A stretch of 53,765 nt of DNA from an uncultured Pelagibacteraceae bacterium (GTDB lineage Bacteria > Pseudomonadota > Alphaproteobacteria > Pelagibacterales > Pelagibacteraceae), in NCBI GenBank assembly GCA_902614835.1, contig CACMMU010000004.1, positions 1-53,765 on the forward strand. Reading direction: 5' to 3'. The notes beneath the pieces were generated by a model. It was given only the letters and a program-made list of their open reading frames with translations, was not told where the DNA came from and ran no database searches. Position 1 is the first letter of the stretch; each line of letters starts with the position of its first letter. Both the position numbers and the translations under genes were made by a program. Below are positions 9,299-18,198 of this stretch, one piece after another.

Positions 9299-11033
9299 TG
9301 AAGAGTTAATAAAAAAAGTTAGGTCTTACAATAGGTTCTTAGACCCCGTTTCTTTGACAAAGGCTTATAATTTTGCACTCAAAGCTCACAAAAATCAAAG
9401 AAGAGATATGGGAGAGCCCTATATAATTCATCCTGTTGCTGTTGCTGATATATTAACTGAGCTTAAACTTGATAGCGCAACTATAACAACTGGATTATTA
9501 CACGATACAATTGAGGACACAAAAGTAACTTATAACTCTGTTAAAAAAGAATTTGGAAAAGAAGTAGCAGATTTAGTAGAGGGTGTTACTAAAATATCAG
9601 CAATAGAAGAGAAAGCAATTGATAACTCCAAGGCAGAAAATTTAAGAAAGCTTATACTGGCAACATCAAAAGATATTAGGGTTTTATTAGTAAAATTAGC
9701 TGACAGATTACACAATATGAGAACCATTAACTCTGCAAAAGATGAAAATAAAAGAATAAGAAAAGCAAAAGAAACAATGGAAATTTACGCTCCTTTAGCT
9801 GACAGAATGGGAATGAATAGAATAAGGGATGAACTTGAAGATTTATCTTTTTCAATTTTAAATCGAGAAGCAAGAACATTAATATTAGATAGACTAACTT
9901 TAATTAAAAGTAAAAAAGAAGATACTTTTATAAAAATTTCCGATGAACTTCGTAATCTTTTAAAATCAAATAAGATTGAGGCAGAAATAACTGGCAGAGA
10001 AAAGACTCCATTTTCCATATGGAGAAAGATGCAATCAAAGAGAATATCTCTTGAACAACTTACAGACATAGTAGGTTTTAGAGTTATTGTTCAAAATATT
10101 GATGATTGCTATAAAACATTAGGAATTTTTCACAGTAAATACTCTGCCATACCAGGAAAATTTAAAGATTACATATCTACACCAAAAATCAATCAATATA
10201 AATCTATTCACACTTCTTTAATTGGCCCAATGAAAAAAAGAATAGAAATACAAATACGAACTAGCCCAATGCATGAATTTGCAGAAAGAGGAATAGCCTC
10301 ACATTGGAAATATAAATCTTCAGAAAAATTTTCTGAATTGTCTTGGAAAGAATATGATTGGTTAAGAGATTTAGTTGAAATAATGGAGAAGGGTGGGAGT
10401 CCAGAACATTATTTTGAGTTCACTAAATTACAAATGTTTCAGGACAATGTTTTCTGTTTTACACCAAAAGGAGCGGTAATCAAATTACCAAAAGATGCAT
10501 CACCAATTGATTTTGCCTACGCCGTACATACAAAAGTTGGTGATACAGCAATTAGCTGTGAAATTAACGGTAAACCTTCTGCTCTACAGTCTAAACTGAG
10601 CAATGGCGATATGATTAAAATAATAACATCTAAAAAGATTTCTCCATCTCTACACTGGTTATCCTCAAGCAAAACTGGAAAAGCTAGAGCGTCTATAAGA
10701 AAACACTGGCAGGGAAAATTAATGAATAACGAGGAAGAAACAAAAGAGTATACATCTACGCTATCAATAGATTTACCGCACAAACCTGGTATTTTAGGCA
10801 AAGTTAGTACTATTATAGGATTAAACAAGGCAAATATAATAAATGTTGAGCTTAAAAAAAGAGGGAAAGAATATTTAAAGTTTTTATTTGATATACAAAT
10901 AAAAGATTTAAAAAACCTTACAAACTTGATAAGTCAATTGAAACAAGAAGAACTTAAATTTGAAGTAATTCGACATAAAAAGAAAAAGTATGCTTTCATA
11001 CAAAGAGTCATTAAAAATTTTAAAAGAAACTAA
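9288..11033 (+). CDS. rsh: bifunctional (p)ppGpp synthetase/hydrolase, Rsh (RelA/SpoT family), short form
   Basis: Stringent-response enzyme of 581 aa. The N-terminal HD hydrolase domain is intact (PYIIHPVAVADIL, LLHDTIEDT), the synthetase domain has FKDYISTPKINQYKSIHTS and EIQIRTSPMHEFAERG, and a TGS domain follows (FCFTPKGAVIKLPKDASPID). Only about 50 residues separate TGS from a C-terminal ACT domain (SIDLPHKPGILGKVSTIIG). Usual Rsh proteins are about 700-750 aa with a helical and a zinc-finger/CC region there, so that regulatory segment appears to be missing. It overlaps folK by 11 nt and pyrE by 44 nt. Confidence 0.95.
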   Translation: MLNNEELIKKVRSYNRFLDPVSLTKAYNFALKAHKNQRRDMGEPYIIHPVAVADILTELKLDSATITTGLLHDTIEDTKVTYNSVKKEFGKEVADLVEGVTKISAIEEKAIDNSKAENLRKLILATSKDIRVLLVKLADRLHNMRTINSAKDENKRIRKAKETMEIYAPLADRMGMNRIRDELEDLSFSILNREARTLILDRLTLIKSKKEDTFIKISDELRNLLKSNKIEAEITGREKTPFSIWRKMQSKRISLEQLTDIVGFRVIVQNIDDCYKTLGIFHSKYSAIPGKFKDYISTPKINQYKSIHTSLIGPMKKRIEIQIRTSPMHEFAERGIASHWKYKSSEKFSELSWKEYDWLRDLVEIMEKGGSPEHYFEFTKLQMFQDNVFCFTPKGAVIKLPKDASPIDFAYAVHTKVGDTAISCEINGKPSALQSKLSNGDMIKIITSKKISPSLHWLSSSKTGKARASIRKHWQGKLMNNEEETKEYTSTLSIDLPHKPGILGKVSTIIGLNKANIINVELKKRGKEYLKFLFDIQIKDLKNLTNLISQLKQEELKFEVIRHKKKKYAFIQRVIKNFKRN

Positions 11034-11571
11034 CGCTCTTTTAGAGGGACATTTTATATTATCATCTGGTCTTCATAGTGATAAGTATGTTCAGTGTGCT
11101 CAGCTTTTAAGTAAGCCAAAAAAAGCCAAAAATATTTGTATTTCACTAGCAGAAAAAATAAAACAAAATTTTAAAAAAATTGATTTAATTTTATCCCCTG
11201 CAATGGGAGGTGTTGTTATTGGATATGAAATCGGTAGAATTCTCAATCTAGAAACAATTTTTGCCGAGAGAATTAATGGAAATTTTCAACTTAGAAGAGG
11301 TTTTGAGATTAATAAACAAAATAAAATTTTGATTATTGAAGATGTAATTACTACGGGTAAATCAAGTCTTGAGTGCTCAAATTTAGTTAGAAAAGCAGGA
11401 GCAGAAATAATTGGCTACGCTTGTATAATAGACAGATCAAATGGTCAAAGCAAAATTAAAAATAAAATTATTTCTCAAGTTGAAATTAATATTCCTACTT
11501 ACAATAAAGATGATCTTCCTGAACACCTAAAAAAAATTAAACCGAAAAAGCCCGGAAGCAGAGATTTATAA
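10990..11571 (+). CDS. pyrE: orotate phosphoribosyltransferase
   Basis: PyrE (193 aa) makes OMP from orotate and PRPP in pyrimidine synthesis. It has the start-region motif GHFILSSGLHSDKYVQCA, LSPAMGGVVIGYEIGR and the PRPP-binding loop ILIIEDVITTGKS (about residues 114-126). The ATG at 10990 lies 44 nt inside rsh. It is preferred because the N-terminal helix before GHFILSSG is part of the fold. The stop overlaps the pdxJ start. Gene order rsh-pyrE-pdxJ-acpS is typical of alphaproteobacteria. Confidence 0.95.
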   Translation: MLSYKESLKILKETNALLEGHFILSSGLHSDKYVQCAQLLSKPKKAKNICISLAEKIKQNFKKIDLILSPAMGGVVIGYEIGRILNLETIFAERINGNFQLRRGFEINKQNKILIIEDVITTGKSSLECSNLVRKAGAEIIGYACIIDRSNGQSKIKNKIISQVEINIPTYNKDDLPEHLKKIKPKKPGSRDL

Positions 11572-12296
11572 TGTCCATACCTAGATTAGGTGTCAATATC
11601 GACCACGTGGCAACAGTAAGAAATGCAAGAGGTGAAAATTACCCAAGCCCTCTAAGAGCAGCACTCCTTGTACAAAAATATGGAGGAAACTCTGTCACAA
11701 TACACTTAAGAGAAGACAGACGACATATTAGAGATAAAGATTTAGAAATTATTAAAAAAAAAATTAAAATCCCACTTAATTTAGAAATTGCACCTACAGA
11801 AGAAATGTTAAAAATTTCTCTCAAAAATAAACCAAATTTTGTTTGTATAGTTCCTGAAAAAAGAAAAGAAATCACTACTGAGGGCGGTTTAAATCTTAAA
11901 AAAAATATTAAAGTAATTAAAAATATTATTAAAAAACTTAAATCAAGAAAAATTAGAACCAGCCTTTTTATCGAACCTGACACTGAAGATATTAGAATCG
12001 CAAAATATATTGACGCCGATTGTATAGAAATACATACTGGGAAAATTTGCAAATTATTTGAACAAAAAAAAAATACAAGCAAAGAATTCGCAAGAATTAA
12101 ACAAGCAGTTTCTTTTGCAAATATGATTGGACTTGAAGTACACGCAGGTCATGGAATTACTTTTGACTCCGCTAAACTTTTATCAAAAATAAAGGGAATA
12201 TCCGAATTTAATATTGGACATTTTATAATTGGAGAATCAATTTTTATTGGTATAAAAGATTCTATTAAACAATTTAAAAAAATATTTAAAAAATGA
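11571..12296 (+). CDS. pdxJ: pyridoxine 5'-phosphate synthase
   Basis: PdxJ (241 aa) condenses 1-deoxyxylulose 5-phosphate with 3-amino-2-oxopropyl phosphate to give pyridoxine phosphate (DXP-dependent vitamin B6 route). Signature segments are RLGVNIDHVATVRNARG at the N-terminus, VTIHLREDRRHIRD, LEVHAGHGITFDSA and IGHFIIGESIFIG, matching the catalytic and phosphate-binding loops. It overlaps pyrE by one base and acpS by four (ATGA), so translation is probably coupled. Confidence 0.97.
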   Translation: MSIPRLGVNIDHVATVRNARGENYPSPLRAALLVQKYGGNSVTIHLREDRRHIRDKDLEIIKKKIKIPLNLEIAPTEEMLKISLKNKPNFVCIVPEKRKEITTEGGLNLKKNIKVIKNIIKKLKSRKIRTSLFIEPDTEDIRIAKYIDADCIEIHTGKICKLFEQKKNTSKEFARIKQAVSFANMIGLEVHAGHGITFDSAKLLSKIKGISEFNIGHFIIGESIFIGIKDSIKQFKKIFKK

Positions 12297-12682
12297 ATAT
12301 CTATGGGATAGGAACAGATATTGTTAATATTAATAGAATCAAGACATCAATTAAAAAAAACAAGAATGCTTTTAAGACTAAAGTTTTTACTAATTTTGAA
12401 ATCCAAGTTTGTGACAAGAGAGCAAACAAAGTCGAATGTTATGCCAAAAGATTCGCTGCCAAAGAGGCACTTTTTAAGGCAATAGGATTAAAAAATAAGC
12501 TTAATTTTAAAGATGTTGAAATAAGAAATAATACCTCGGGCTTACCTAATTTTTTAATCACCGGAAAATCTTTAATAAATTTAAAAAAAATTTTTAAAAA
12601 TAAAAGATTTAAAATACATTTGTCTTTATCCGATGACAAACCTTGGGCTGTAGCATCTGTTATTGTATTTTTATATAAATAA
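12293..12682 (+). CDS. acpS: holo-[acyl-carrier-protein] synthase
   Basis: AcpS (129 aa) moves phosphopantetheine from CoA to ACP. The Mg2+-binding Asp is in YGIGTDIVNINRI, and the second metal/CoA motif is YAKRFAAKEALFKAIG (about residues 47-62). A C-terminal strand reads HLSLSDDKPWAVASVI, the usual alphaproteobacterial variant. The start overlaps pdxJ by four bases. lepB follows after 6 nt. Confidence 0.95.
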   Translation: MNIYGIGTDIVNINRIKTSIKKNKNAFKTKVFTNFEIQVCDKRANKVECYAKRFAAKEALFKAIGLKNKLNFKDVEIRNNTSGLPNFLITGKSLINLKKIFKNKRFKIHLSLSDDKPWAVASVIVFLYK

Positions 12683-12688
12683 ATATTT

Positions 12689-13414
12689 ATGAAGAAAGTT
12701 ATTGAAAATTTTAAAACATTATTAATTGCATTAATTATTGCTATAATAATTAGATCTTTTCTTTTTCAACCATTCTATATTCCATCATCCTCGATGGAAC
12801 CAAATCTTTTAGTTGGTGATAGAATTTTTGTTTCAAAATATACATATGGATATAGCAAACACTCTTTTCCTTTTAGCCCAAAAATATTTAAAGGAAGAAT
12901 TTTTAATACCAGACCAAATTATGGTGACCTAGTTGTATTTAAAACACCCTCAGATAATCGAACCGATTACATTAAACGTTTAGTTGCTTTTCCTGGTGAT
13001 GAGATTCAATTTATAGATGGCGATCTTTATTTAAATAAAAATAAAATAGAAAAAACAGAATATAATAATAATCAAAAAATTAGGTGTGGAAAAAATGAAA
13101 CTGAAGTGTTTTTTTTCAAAGAAAAATTAAATGAAAAAAAAGAATATAATATTGTCTACAATAAAGTGGGGAGCATGATTAATACTGATATATATAAGGT
13201 GCCAAATAATCATTATTTTTTATTAGGTGATAATAGAGATTGTTCAAGAGATAGTAGATTTTTAACAAGCGTTGGATATGTTCATGAAGACAACCTGGTT
13301 GGTAAAGCACAAATTGTATTTTTTTCAAATGATACTTTGAAAGGAAGTTTATTTAAATTTTGGAATTGGAAAAATTCAATTAGAGGAGAAAGATTTTTTA
13401 AAAAACTTAAATGA
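12689..13414 (+). CDS. lepB: signal peptidase I
   Basis: LepB (241 aa) removes Sec/Tat signal peptides at the outer face of the inner membrane. One N-terminal membrane segment (about residues 9-25) is followed by box B with the catalytic Ser (PSSSMEPNLLVGDRIFVSK) and box D with the Lys general base (DYIKRLVAFPGDEIQ). Box E is GDNRDCSRDSR. The Lys-rich mid-region is ordinary for the AT-rich genome. It overlaps rnc by four bases (ATGA). Confidence 0.96.
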   Translation: MKKVIENFKTLLIALIIAIIIRSFLFQPFYIPSSSMEPNLLVGDRIFVSKYTYGYSKHSFPFSPKIFKGRIFNTRPNYGDLVVFKTPSDNRTDYIKRLVAFPGDEIQFIDGDLYLNKNKIEKTEYNNNQKIRCGKNETEVFFFKEKLNEKKEYNIVYNKVGSMINTDIYKVPNNHYFLLGDNRDCSRDSRFLTSVGYVHEDNLVGKAQIVFFSNDTLKGSLFKFWNWKNSIRGERFFKKLK

Positions 13415-14079
13415 AACAAAACGTTAGACAAATCGAAAAAACATTAAAAATAAATTTTAAAAATAAAAATTTATTAAGGATAAGCATGATACATAAAAGT
13501 TTTGATAAAAATAATAACAATGAAAAATTGGAATTTTTAGGAGACAGAGTTATTGCCTTAGTAATTTCAAAAAAATTATTGTCATTATATCCAAATGAAA
13601 AAGAAGGTATAATTGATAAAAGATTTGCATCATTGGTTAACAAAAAAACTTGTGCTCAAGTTGCTATTAGGCTTAATTTAAAAGCATCTATAAAAACTGG
13701 AAATTCATATAAAAACTTAAAGTCATCTGATGAAAAAATTCTTAGTGATGCATGCGAAGCTTTAATTGGAGCAATTTATTTAGATCAAGGATTTAGTGTT
13801 ACAGAAAAATGTGTTCTAAAAATCTGGAACCACTTTTTAGAAAAATCAAATGTTACAATTATTGATCCGAAAACCAAATTACAGGAACATTCACTAAAGA
13901 AATTTAAAAAATTACCAAGCTATATAATTACAAAAAAAGTAGGACCTAACCACAATCCTGTTTTTAAAGCACTTGTAAATATACCAGATTCAAAGAAATA
14001 TAGTGGATATGGAAAGTCAAAAAAAATCGCAGAACAAAATGCTGCAGTCCAATTATTAAAAGATTTAAATATTAATTAA
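13411..14079 (+). CDS. rnc: ribonuclease III
   Basis: RNase III (222 aa) cuts double-stranded RNA, including rRNA precursors. The catalytic domain has KLEFLGDRVIALVIS (about residues 39-53) and SDACEALIGAIYLDQG with the metal-binding Glu. The C-terminal dsRNA-binding domain starts at DPKTKLQEHSLKK and ends in GYGKSKKIAEQNAA. It overlaps lepB and is followed one base later by recO. The era GTPase gene, which usually sits between rnc and recO in related bacteria, is absent. Confidence 0.96.
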   Translation: MKQNVRQIEKTLKINFKNKNLLRISMIHKSFDKNNNNEKLEFLGDRVIALVISKKLLSLYPNEKEGIIDKRFASLVNKKTCAQVAIRLNLKASIKTGNSYKNLKSSDEKILSDACEALIGAIYLDQGFSVTEKCVLKIWNHFLEKSNVTIIDPKTKLQEHSLKKFKKLPSYIITKKVGPNHNPVFKALVNIPDSKKYSGYGKSKKIAEQNAAVQLLKDLNIN

Positions 14080-14080
14080 T

Positions 14081-14758
14081 ATGAATTGGGAAGATGAAGG
14101 TTATATAGTAAATAAAACGAGATTCAGAGAAAATGCTTTAATATTAGAGGTATTCACAAAAAATTTTGGTAAAGTAAGCGGAATAGTTTATGGAGGCACA
14201 TCTAGAAAAATAAAAAATCATCTACAACTTATTAATAAAATTCATGTTATTTTTAATTCAAAAACAAATAATAAAATAGGTTATTTTAAAACAGAGCTTA
14301 TAGAACCGATATCGCCTAAATATTTTAATAACCAGAAAAAAACAATTTGTCTCAATTCTATTTCCTCAATCGTTAAAATTTTATTACCTGAAAATGAAAT
14401 CCAAAAAAATATCTATAACTCTCTAGATAATTTTTTAAAAAAATTTGATGAAAAAAATTGGCCTTTAAATTATTTGAATTGGGAAATTGATTTAATTAAA
14501 TATTTAGGTTTTGGTTTTCAATTTAACAATATAAAAAATAAAGATCTTGATAATAAAAAAGCTATAGATATTAAAGTTGATAATATAAATTATAAAATAC
14601 CATCTTTTATAATCTCTAAAGATTATAGCAACACAACTATGCTTGATATTTGCAATGGGTTAAACTTTTCAAGAAATCTAATGGATAATCAATTCTTTCA
14701 ACCTAATAATTTAAGATTTCCGTATTCAAGAAAACTCTTAGAAGAAAAAATTATATAG
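14081..14758 (+). CDS. recO: DNA repair protein RecO
   Basis: RecO (225 aa) helps load RecA onto SSB-coated single-stranded DNA in the RecFOR pathway. The N-terminal OB-fold is recognisable in the opening DEGYIVNKTRFRENALILEV and in FTKNFGKVSGIVYGGTSRK. The rest is a divergent helical domain, and the usual zinc cysteines are not evident. It is the last gene of the dapA operon. Its stop codon directly abuts the stop of convergent hemB (no gap), so neither gene has room for a private intergenic terminator. Confidence 0.85.
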   Translation: MNWEDEGYIVNKTRFRENALILEVFTKNFGKVSGIVYGGTSRKIKNHLQLINKIHVIFNSKTNNKIGYFKTELIEPISPKYFNNQKKTICLNSISSIVKILLPENEIQKNIYNSLDNFLKKFDEKNWPLNYLNWEIDLIKYLGFGFQFNNIKNKDLDNKKAIDIKVDNINYKIPSFIISKDYSNTTMLDICNGLNFSRNLMDNQFFQPNNLRFPYSRKLLEEKII

Positions 14759-15751
14759 TTAATTTTTTAATTTTTGAGCAATCGATAAAGCAAAATAAGT
14801 TACAATTGCTGATGCACCTGCTCTTTTTAAACACATTAGACTTTCAAATACAGAATCTTGATGGATAATTCCTTTTTTTATCGAGTTAATTATCATCGAG
14901 TACTCCCCTGAGACTTGATATGCAAACACTGGAATCTTAAAATTTTCTTTTACAGATTTAATGATGTCTAAGTAAGGAAGTCCAGGTTTAACCATGACAA
15001 AATCAGCACCTTCTTTTATATCTAATCCTATTTCCCTTAGTGCCTCGTTTGAATTTTTATAATCCATTTGATAACTTTTTTTATTACCTCTTAATTTTTT
15101 TTTAGATCCAATAGCATCCCTAAAAGGTCCATAAAAATTAGACGAATATTTAGCTGCATAAGATAAAATCTGAACATTTTTGAAATTATTTTTATCTAAA
15201 GATTTTCTAATAACCCCGACTCTACCATCCATCATATCGGAAGGTGCTATAACATCACATCCCATTCTAGCTTGCAGTAGAGCTTGTTTAGTTAAAATTT
15301 CTATAGTTTCATCATTAAGTATTTCCTTATTTTTTAAAATTCCATCATGACCATGATCTGTGTAGGGATCTAAAGCAACATCAGCCATTACCCCAATATC
15401 TTTAAAATTATTTTTAATTTTCTTAATTGCTTTACAAACAAGATTATTTTCATTTAAAGCTTCATTCCCAGAAGAATCTTTTTTACTATTTGGTGTATGT
15501 GGAAAAATTGCAACTAAAGGAATTTTTAATTTACTAGCCTGGTTAAGAATACCACTCAATCTATCTATAGAATATCGAAATACACCCGGCATGGTTTTAA
15601 TAGCTTCGATCTTTTTTTTCCCTTCCGTTACAAAAATTGGAAGAATTAAATCACTAACTGACAAGTTGTTTTCACTAACCAATCTTCTGCTCCAATTGTA
15701 TTTGCGATTCCTTCTCAATCTAACACTGGGATAACTACCTAATATCTTCAT
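14759..15751 (-). CDS. hemB: porphobilinogen synthase (delta-aminolevulinate dehydratase)
   Basis: HemB (330 aa) joins two 5-aminolevulinate molecules to porphobilinogen for haem synthesis. Motifs: DLILPIFVTEG, VALDPYTDHGHDG, the Lys-containing ADFVMVKPGLPYLDII and VFAYQVSGEYSMI. The metal region reads ADVALDPYTDHGHDG rather than the Cys-rich zinc form, so it belongs to the Mg2+-type enzymes known in alphaproteobacteria and pseudomonads. It is convergent with recO (stops abut) and divergent from the oxygenase-like gene. Confidence 0.97.
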   Translation of the reverse strand: MKILGSYPSVRLRRNRKYNWSRRLVSENNLSVSDLILPIFVTEGKKKIEAIKTMPGVFRYSIDRLSGILNQASKLKIPLVAIFPHTPNSKKDSSGNEALNENNLVCKAIKKIKNNFKDIGVMADVALDPYTDHGHDGILKNKEILNDETIEILTKQALLQARMGCDVIAPSDMMDGRVGVIRKSLDKNNFKNVQILSYAAKYSSNFYGPFRDAIGSKKKLRGNKKSYQMDYKNSNEALREIGLDIKEGADFVMVKPGLPYLDIIKSVKENFKIPVFAYQVSGEYSMIINSIKKGIIHQDSVFESLMCLKRAGASAIVTYFALSIAQKLKN

Positions 15752-15828
15752 TTTATAATCTCATAAACTATGTATAATGCGACAAATATAATATTATTTA
15801 ATTTATTAAAAGTGTATTAATTATCTAT
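15752..15828. promoter_or_regulatory. divergent promoter region, hemB / oxygenase-like gene
   Basis: This 77-nt AT-rich gap must drive both divergent genes. A perfect TATAAT occurs on the plus strand at 15773-15778, about 50 nt before the oxygenase-like ATG, and another at 15754-15759. No matching -35 element is clear. Assignment is an inference from position and base composition. Confidence 0.35.
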
Positions 15829-16425
15829 ATGTCTAATTCAAACATCTTTAAAGATTTCTATCAAGTACCTAATGTGACCTTTGATATTTCAAAATTAAGA
15901 GATGGTCTTAAAAAAGTTTTAAAAGAATCTAAGTATCAAACTTTAGGGATTACAAATTTTCACGCTATACCTATGAACAAAATACCTGGGGATGATAGCT
16001 CAGTATCTGGACACAATGTAAGAGGAGTGTATTGGACAAAACCAGATGAAACTGGAAAAGAAGTAATGAGAGATAAACCAATCGATGAGTCTCAATATAC
16101 CGAATTAGTAAGTGAATTTAAAAATACTTATTTTGAAGAAGTCTATAATGTTTTAAGATCAAAATTTAAACTTGGAAGAGTAAGATTACTTTTAAAAGAA
16201 CCTAGATCAACACTAAGTTGGCATAAAGATCCAGAGCCAAGACTTCATATTCCAATTATAACCAATCCTGGGTGCAAGATGGTTATAGAGGATGTTGCAA
16301 AACACATGCCTGCTGATGGAAAGGTCTGGATAACAAATAATACTAGATATCATAATTTTTTTAATGGTGGTGAACAAAATAGAATCCATATTGTAGCTTG
16401 TTTATTAGAAAATAGATTTAATTGA
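15829..16425 (+). CDS. 2-oxoglutarate/Fe(II)-oxygenase-like protein (aspartyl/asparaginyl beta-hydroxylase fold)
   Basis: A 198-aa cytosolic protein whose C-terminal half matches the jelly-roll core of aspartyl/asparaginyl beta-hydroxylases. The metal-type H-x-D is in LSWHKDPEPRLHIPII (about residues 129-144), and the distal part is VWITNNTRYHNFFNGG followed by RIHIVACL, supplying a second His and the Arg that normally holds 2-oxoglutarate. The N-terminal part (FYQVPNVTFDISKLRDGL) is unassigned. Substrate is unknown. It stands between hemB (divergent) and rpiB (1-nt gap). Confidence 0.65.
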   Translation: MSNSNIFKDFYQVPNVTFDISKLRDGLKKVLKESKYQTLGITNFHAIPMNKIPGDDSSVSGHNVRGVYWTKPDETGKEVMRDKPIDESQYTELVSEFKNTYFEEVYNVLRSKFKLGRVRLLLKEPRSTLSWHKDPEPRLHIPIITNPGCKMVIEDVAKHMPADGKVWITNNTRYHNFFNGGEQNRIHIVACLLENRFN

Positions 16426-16426
16426 T

Positions 16427-16864
16427 TTGAAGTTTTTATTTAAAAAAATATCGATATCATCAGATCATGCTGGTTTTAAATTAAAAGAAAAAATAAAACA
16501 AAATCTTATAAATAAGAAAATCTCAGTATTAGATTTAGGCCCAAAAACAGATAGCTCAGTCGATTACCCTGACTTTGCAAAGAGAGTGGCTAGAAACGTA
16601 GCATCGAAAAAAAGTAATATCGGGATACTTGTTTGTGGATCAGGGACCGGAATGGCCATGTCAGCTAATAAATTCAAAAAAATAAGAGCTGCTGTTTGCT
16701 ATAATAAGGCCTCAACCAGTTTGTCTAGGAAGCATAATAATGCTAATATAATTGCGCTTGGATCTAGATTAACAAAAAAATCAGTTGCTTTAAAATTAGT
16801 TAATATTTTTCTTAGCACTAAATTCGAAGGTGGTAGACACCTTAGAAGAATTAAAAAAGTATAA
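16427..16864 (+). CDS. rpiB: ribose 5-phosphate isomerase B
   Basis: RpiB/LacB-family sugar phosphate isomerase (145 aa) interconverting ribose 5-phosphate and ribulose 5-phosphate. The family opening [16 protein letters not shown] follows a short basic leader; [11 protein letters not shown], the catalytic-Cys loop [17 protein letters not shown] and NIIALGSRL are all present. The start is TTG at 16427, one base after the preceding stop, and no ATG lies upstream of the first beta strand. glyA follows after 14 nt. Confidence 0.94.
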   Translation: MKFLFKKISISSDHAGFKLKEKIKQNLINKKISVLDLGPKTDSSVDYPDFAKRVARNVASKKSNIGILVCGSGTGMAMSANKFKKIRAAVCYNKASTSLSRKHNNANIIALGSRLTKKSVALKLVNIFLSTKFEGGRHLRRIKKV

Positions 16865-16878
16865 AAAATTTATTTATT

Positions 16879-18195
16879 ATGTCTAAAATTAAGAGCGATA
16901 TAAACGGAAGTTATCAGGATTATTTTGATAAAGATTTGTCATCAAGAGATCCAGATTTATACAATTCAATTAAACTTGAGCTTCAAAGGCAGCAACAGCA
17001 TATAGAACTAATTGCATCAGAAAATATTGTTTCGAAAGCAGTTTTAGATGCACAGGGATCAATTTTAACAAACAAATATGCAGAGGGATATCCTGGAAAA
17101 AGATATTACGGTGGCTGTGAGTTTGTTGATAAGACTGAAGAATTAGCCTTAGAAAGAGTAAAAAAATTATTTAATTGTAAATACGCAAATGTACAACCTC
17201 ACTCAGGTGCACAAGCAAACGGCGCAGTATATTTAGCTTTGTTAAATCCTGGAGACACAATACTTGGTATGAGTCTAAACTCAGGTGGTCATTTAACTCA
17301 TGGTGCAAAAGTTTCATTATCTGGAAAGTGGCTTAAAGCTTTTCATTACGAAGTTGATAAAGAAACAGGTCTTATAGATTATGATCAAGTCAAAAAATTA
17401 GCTTCAGAGCACAAACCAAAAATATTAATTGCTGGAGGTAGCGCATATTCCAGAATAATTGATTTTAAAAAATTTAAAGAAATTGCCGACAGTATTAATG
17501 CTTATCTAATGGTAGATATGGCTCACTTTTCTGGTTTGGTTGCCGGAAGGGGCTATCCAAACCCAATCGAGTACGCTGATGTTGTTACATCTACAACCCA
17601 CAAAGTTTTAAGAGGTGGAAGGGGTGGAATTATTTTAACAAATAGAGAGGATCTTATTAAAAAATTTAATTCAGCGGTATTTCCGGGATATCAAGGCGGA
17701 CCCTTGATGCACGTGATAGCAGCTAAGGCTGCAGCATTTCACGAGGCATTACAACCCAGTTTTAGAGAATACATTAAATCTGTTCTTGCGAATGCTAAAA
17801 TTTTGTCAGAAACACTTAAAAATAATGGTTTTAAAATCTTCTCAGGCGGAACTGATACACATTTAATGCTTGTTGACCTCAGACCATTCAAAGTCACAGG
17901 CAAGGCAGCTGAAATTAGTTTAGGAAAGGCAAATTTAACTTGTAATAAAAACGGTATTCCTTTTGATACTGAAAAAATGACTATTACTTCTGGAATAAGA
18001 CTTGGATCTCAGGCAGCTACAACAAGAGGATTTGGTCTTAATGAATTTAAAAAAGTTGGTGATTTAATAACAAAAGTAATTGAAGGCTTATCCCAAAGTC
18101 CTAATGATAACAGTAAAACTGAGTCAGAAGTCAGGAAAGAAGTAATTGAACTTTGTTCTAAATTTCCTATATATAATCATCTATTTAAAAATTAA
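16879..18195 (+). CDS. glyA: serine hydroxymethyltransferase
   Basis: GlyA (438 aa) interconverts serine and glycine with tetrahydrofolate, using PLP. Visible motifs: [50 protein letters not shown], and the PLP-Lys motif [27 protein letters not shown] lies near the C-terminus. A short extension before the usual start ([15 protein letters not shown]) is seen in other alphaproteobacteria. It sits in the usual glyA-nrdR-ribD order. Confidence 0.97.
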   Translation: MSKIKSDINGSYQDYFDKDLSSRDPDLYNSIKLELQRQQQHIELIASENIVSKAVLDAQGSILTNKYAEGYPGKRYYGGCEFVDKTEELALERVKKLFNCKYANVQPHSGAQANGAVYLALLNPGDTILGMSLNSGGHLTHGAKVSLSGKWLKAFHYEVDKETGLIDYDQVKKLASEHKPKILIAGGSAYSRIIDFKKFKEIADSINAYLMVDMAHFSGLVAGRGYPNPIEYADVVTSTTHKVLRGGRGGIILTNREDLIKKFNSAVFPGYQGGPLMHVIAAKAAAFHEALQPSFREYIKSVLANAKILSETLKNNGFKIFSGGTDTHLMLVDLRPFKVTGKAAEISLGKANLTCNKNGIPFDTEKMTITSGIRLGSQAATTRGFGLNEFKKVGDLITKVIEGLSQSPNDNSKTESEVRKEVIELCSKFPIYNHLFKN

Positions 18196-18198
18196 TTT

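Noticed and set aside
14745-14768. AAAAAATTA / TAATTTTTT inverted repeat at the recO-hemB junction as a bidirectional terminator
   Set aside because: The stem is only A/T and mostly overlaps coding ends; in this base composition such repeats occur by chance.
15240-15400. HemB lacking the zinc-site cysteines as a defect
   Set aside because: The Asp-containing form DVALDPYTDHGHDG is the known Mg2+-type HemB of alphaproteobacteria and pseudomonads.
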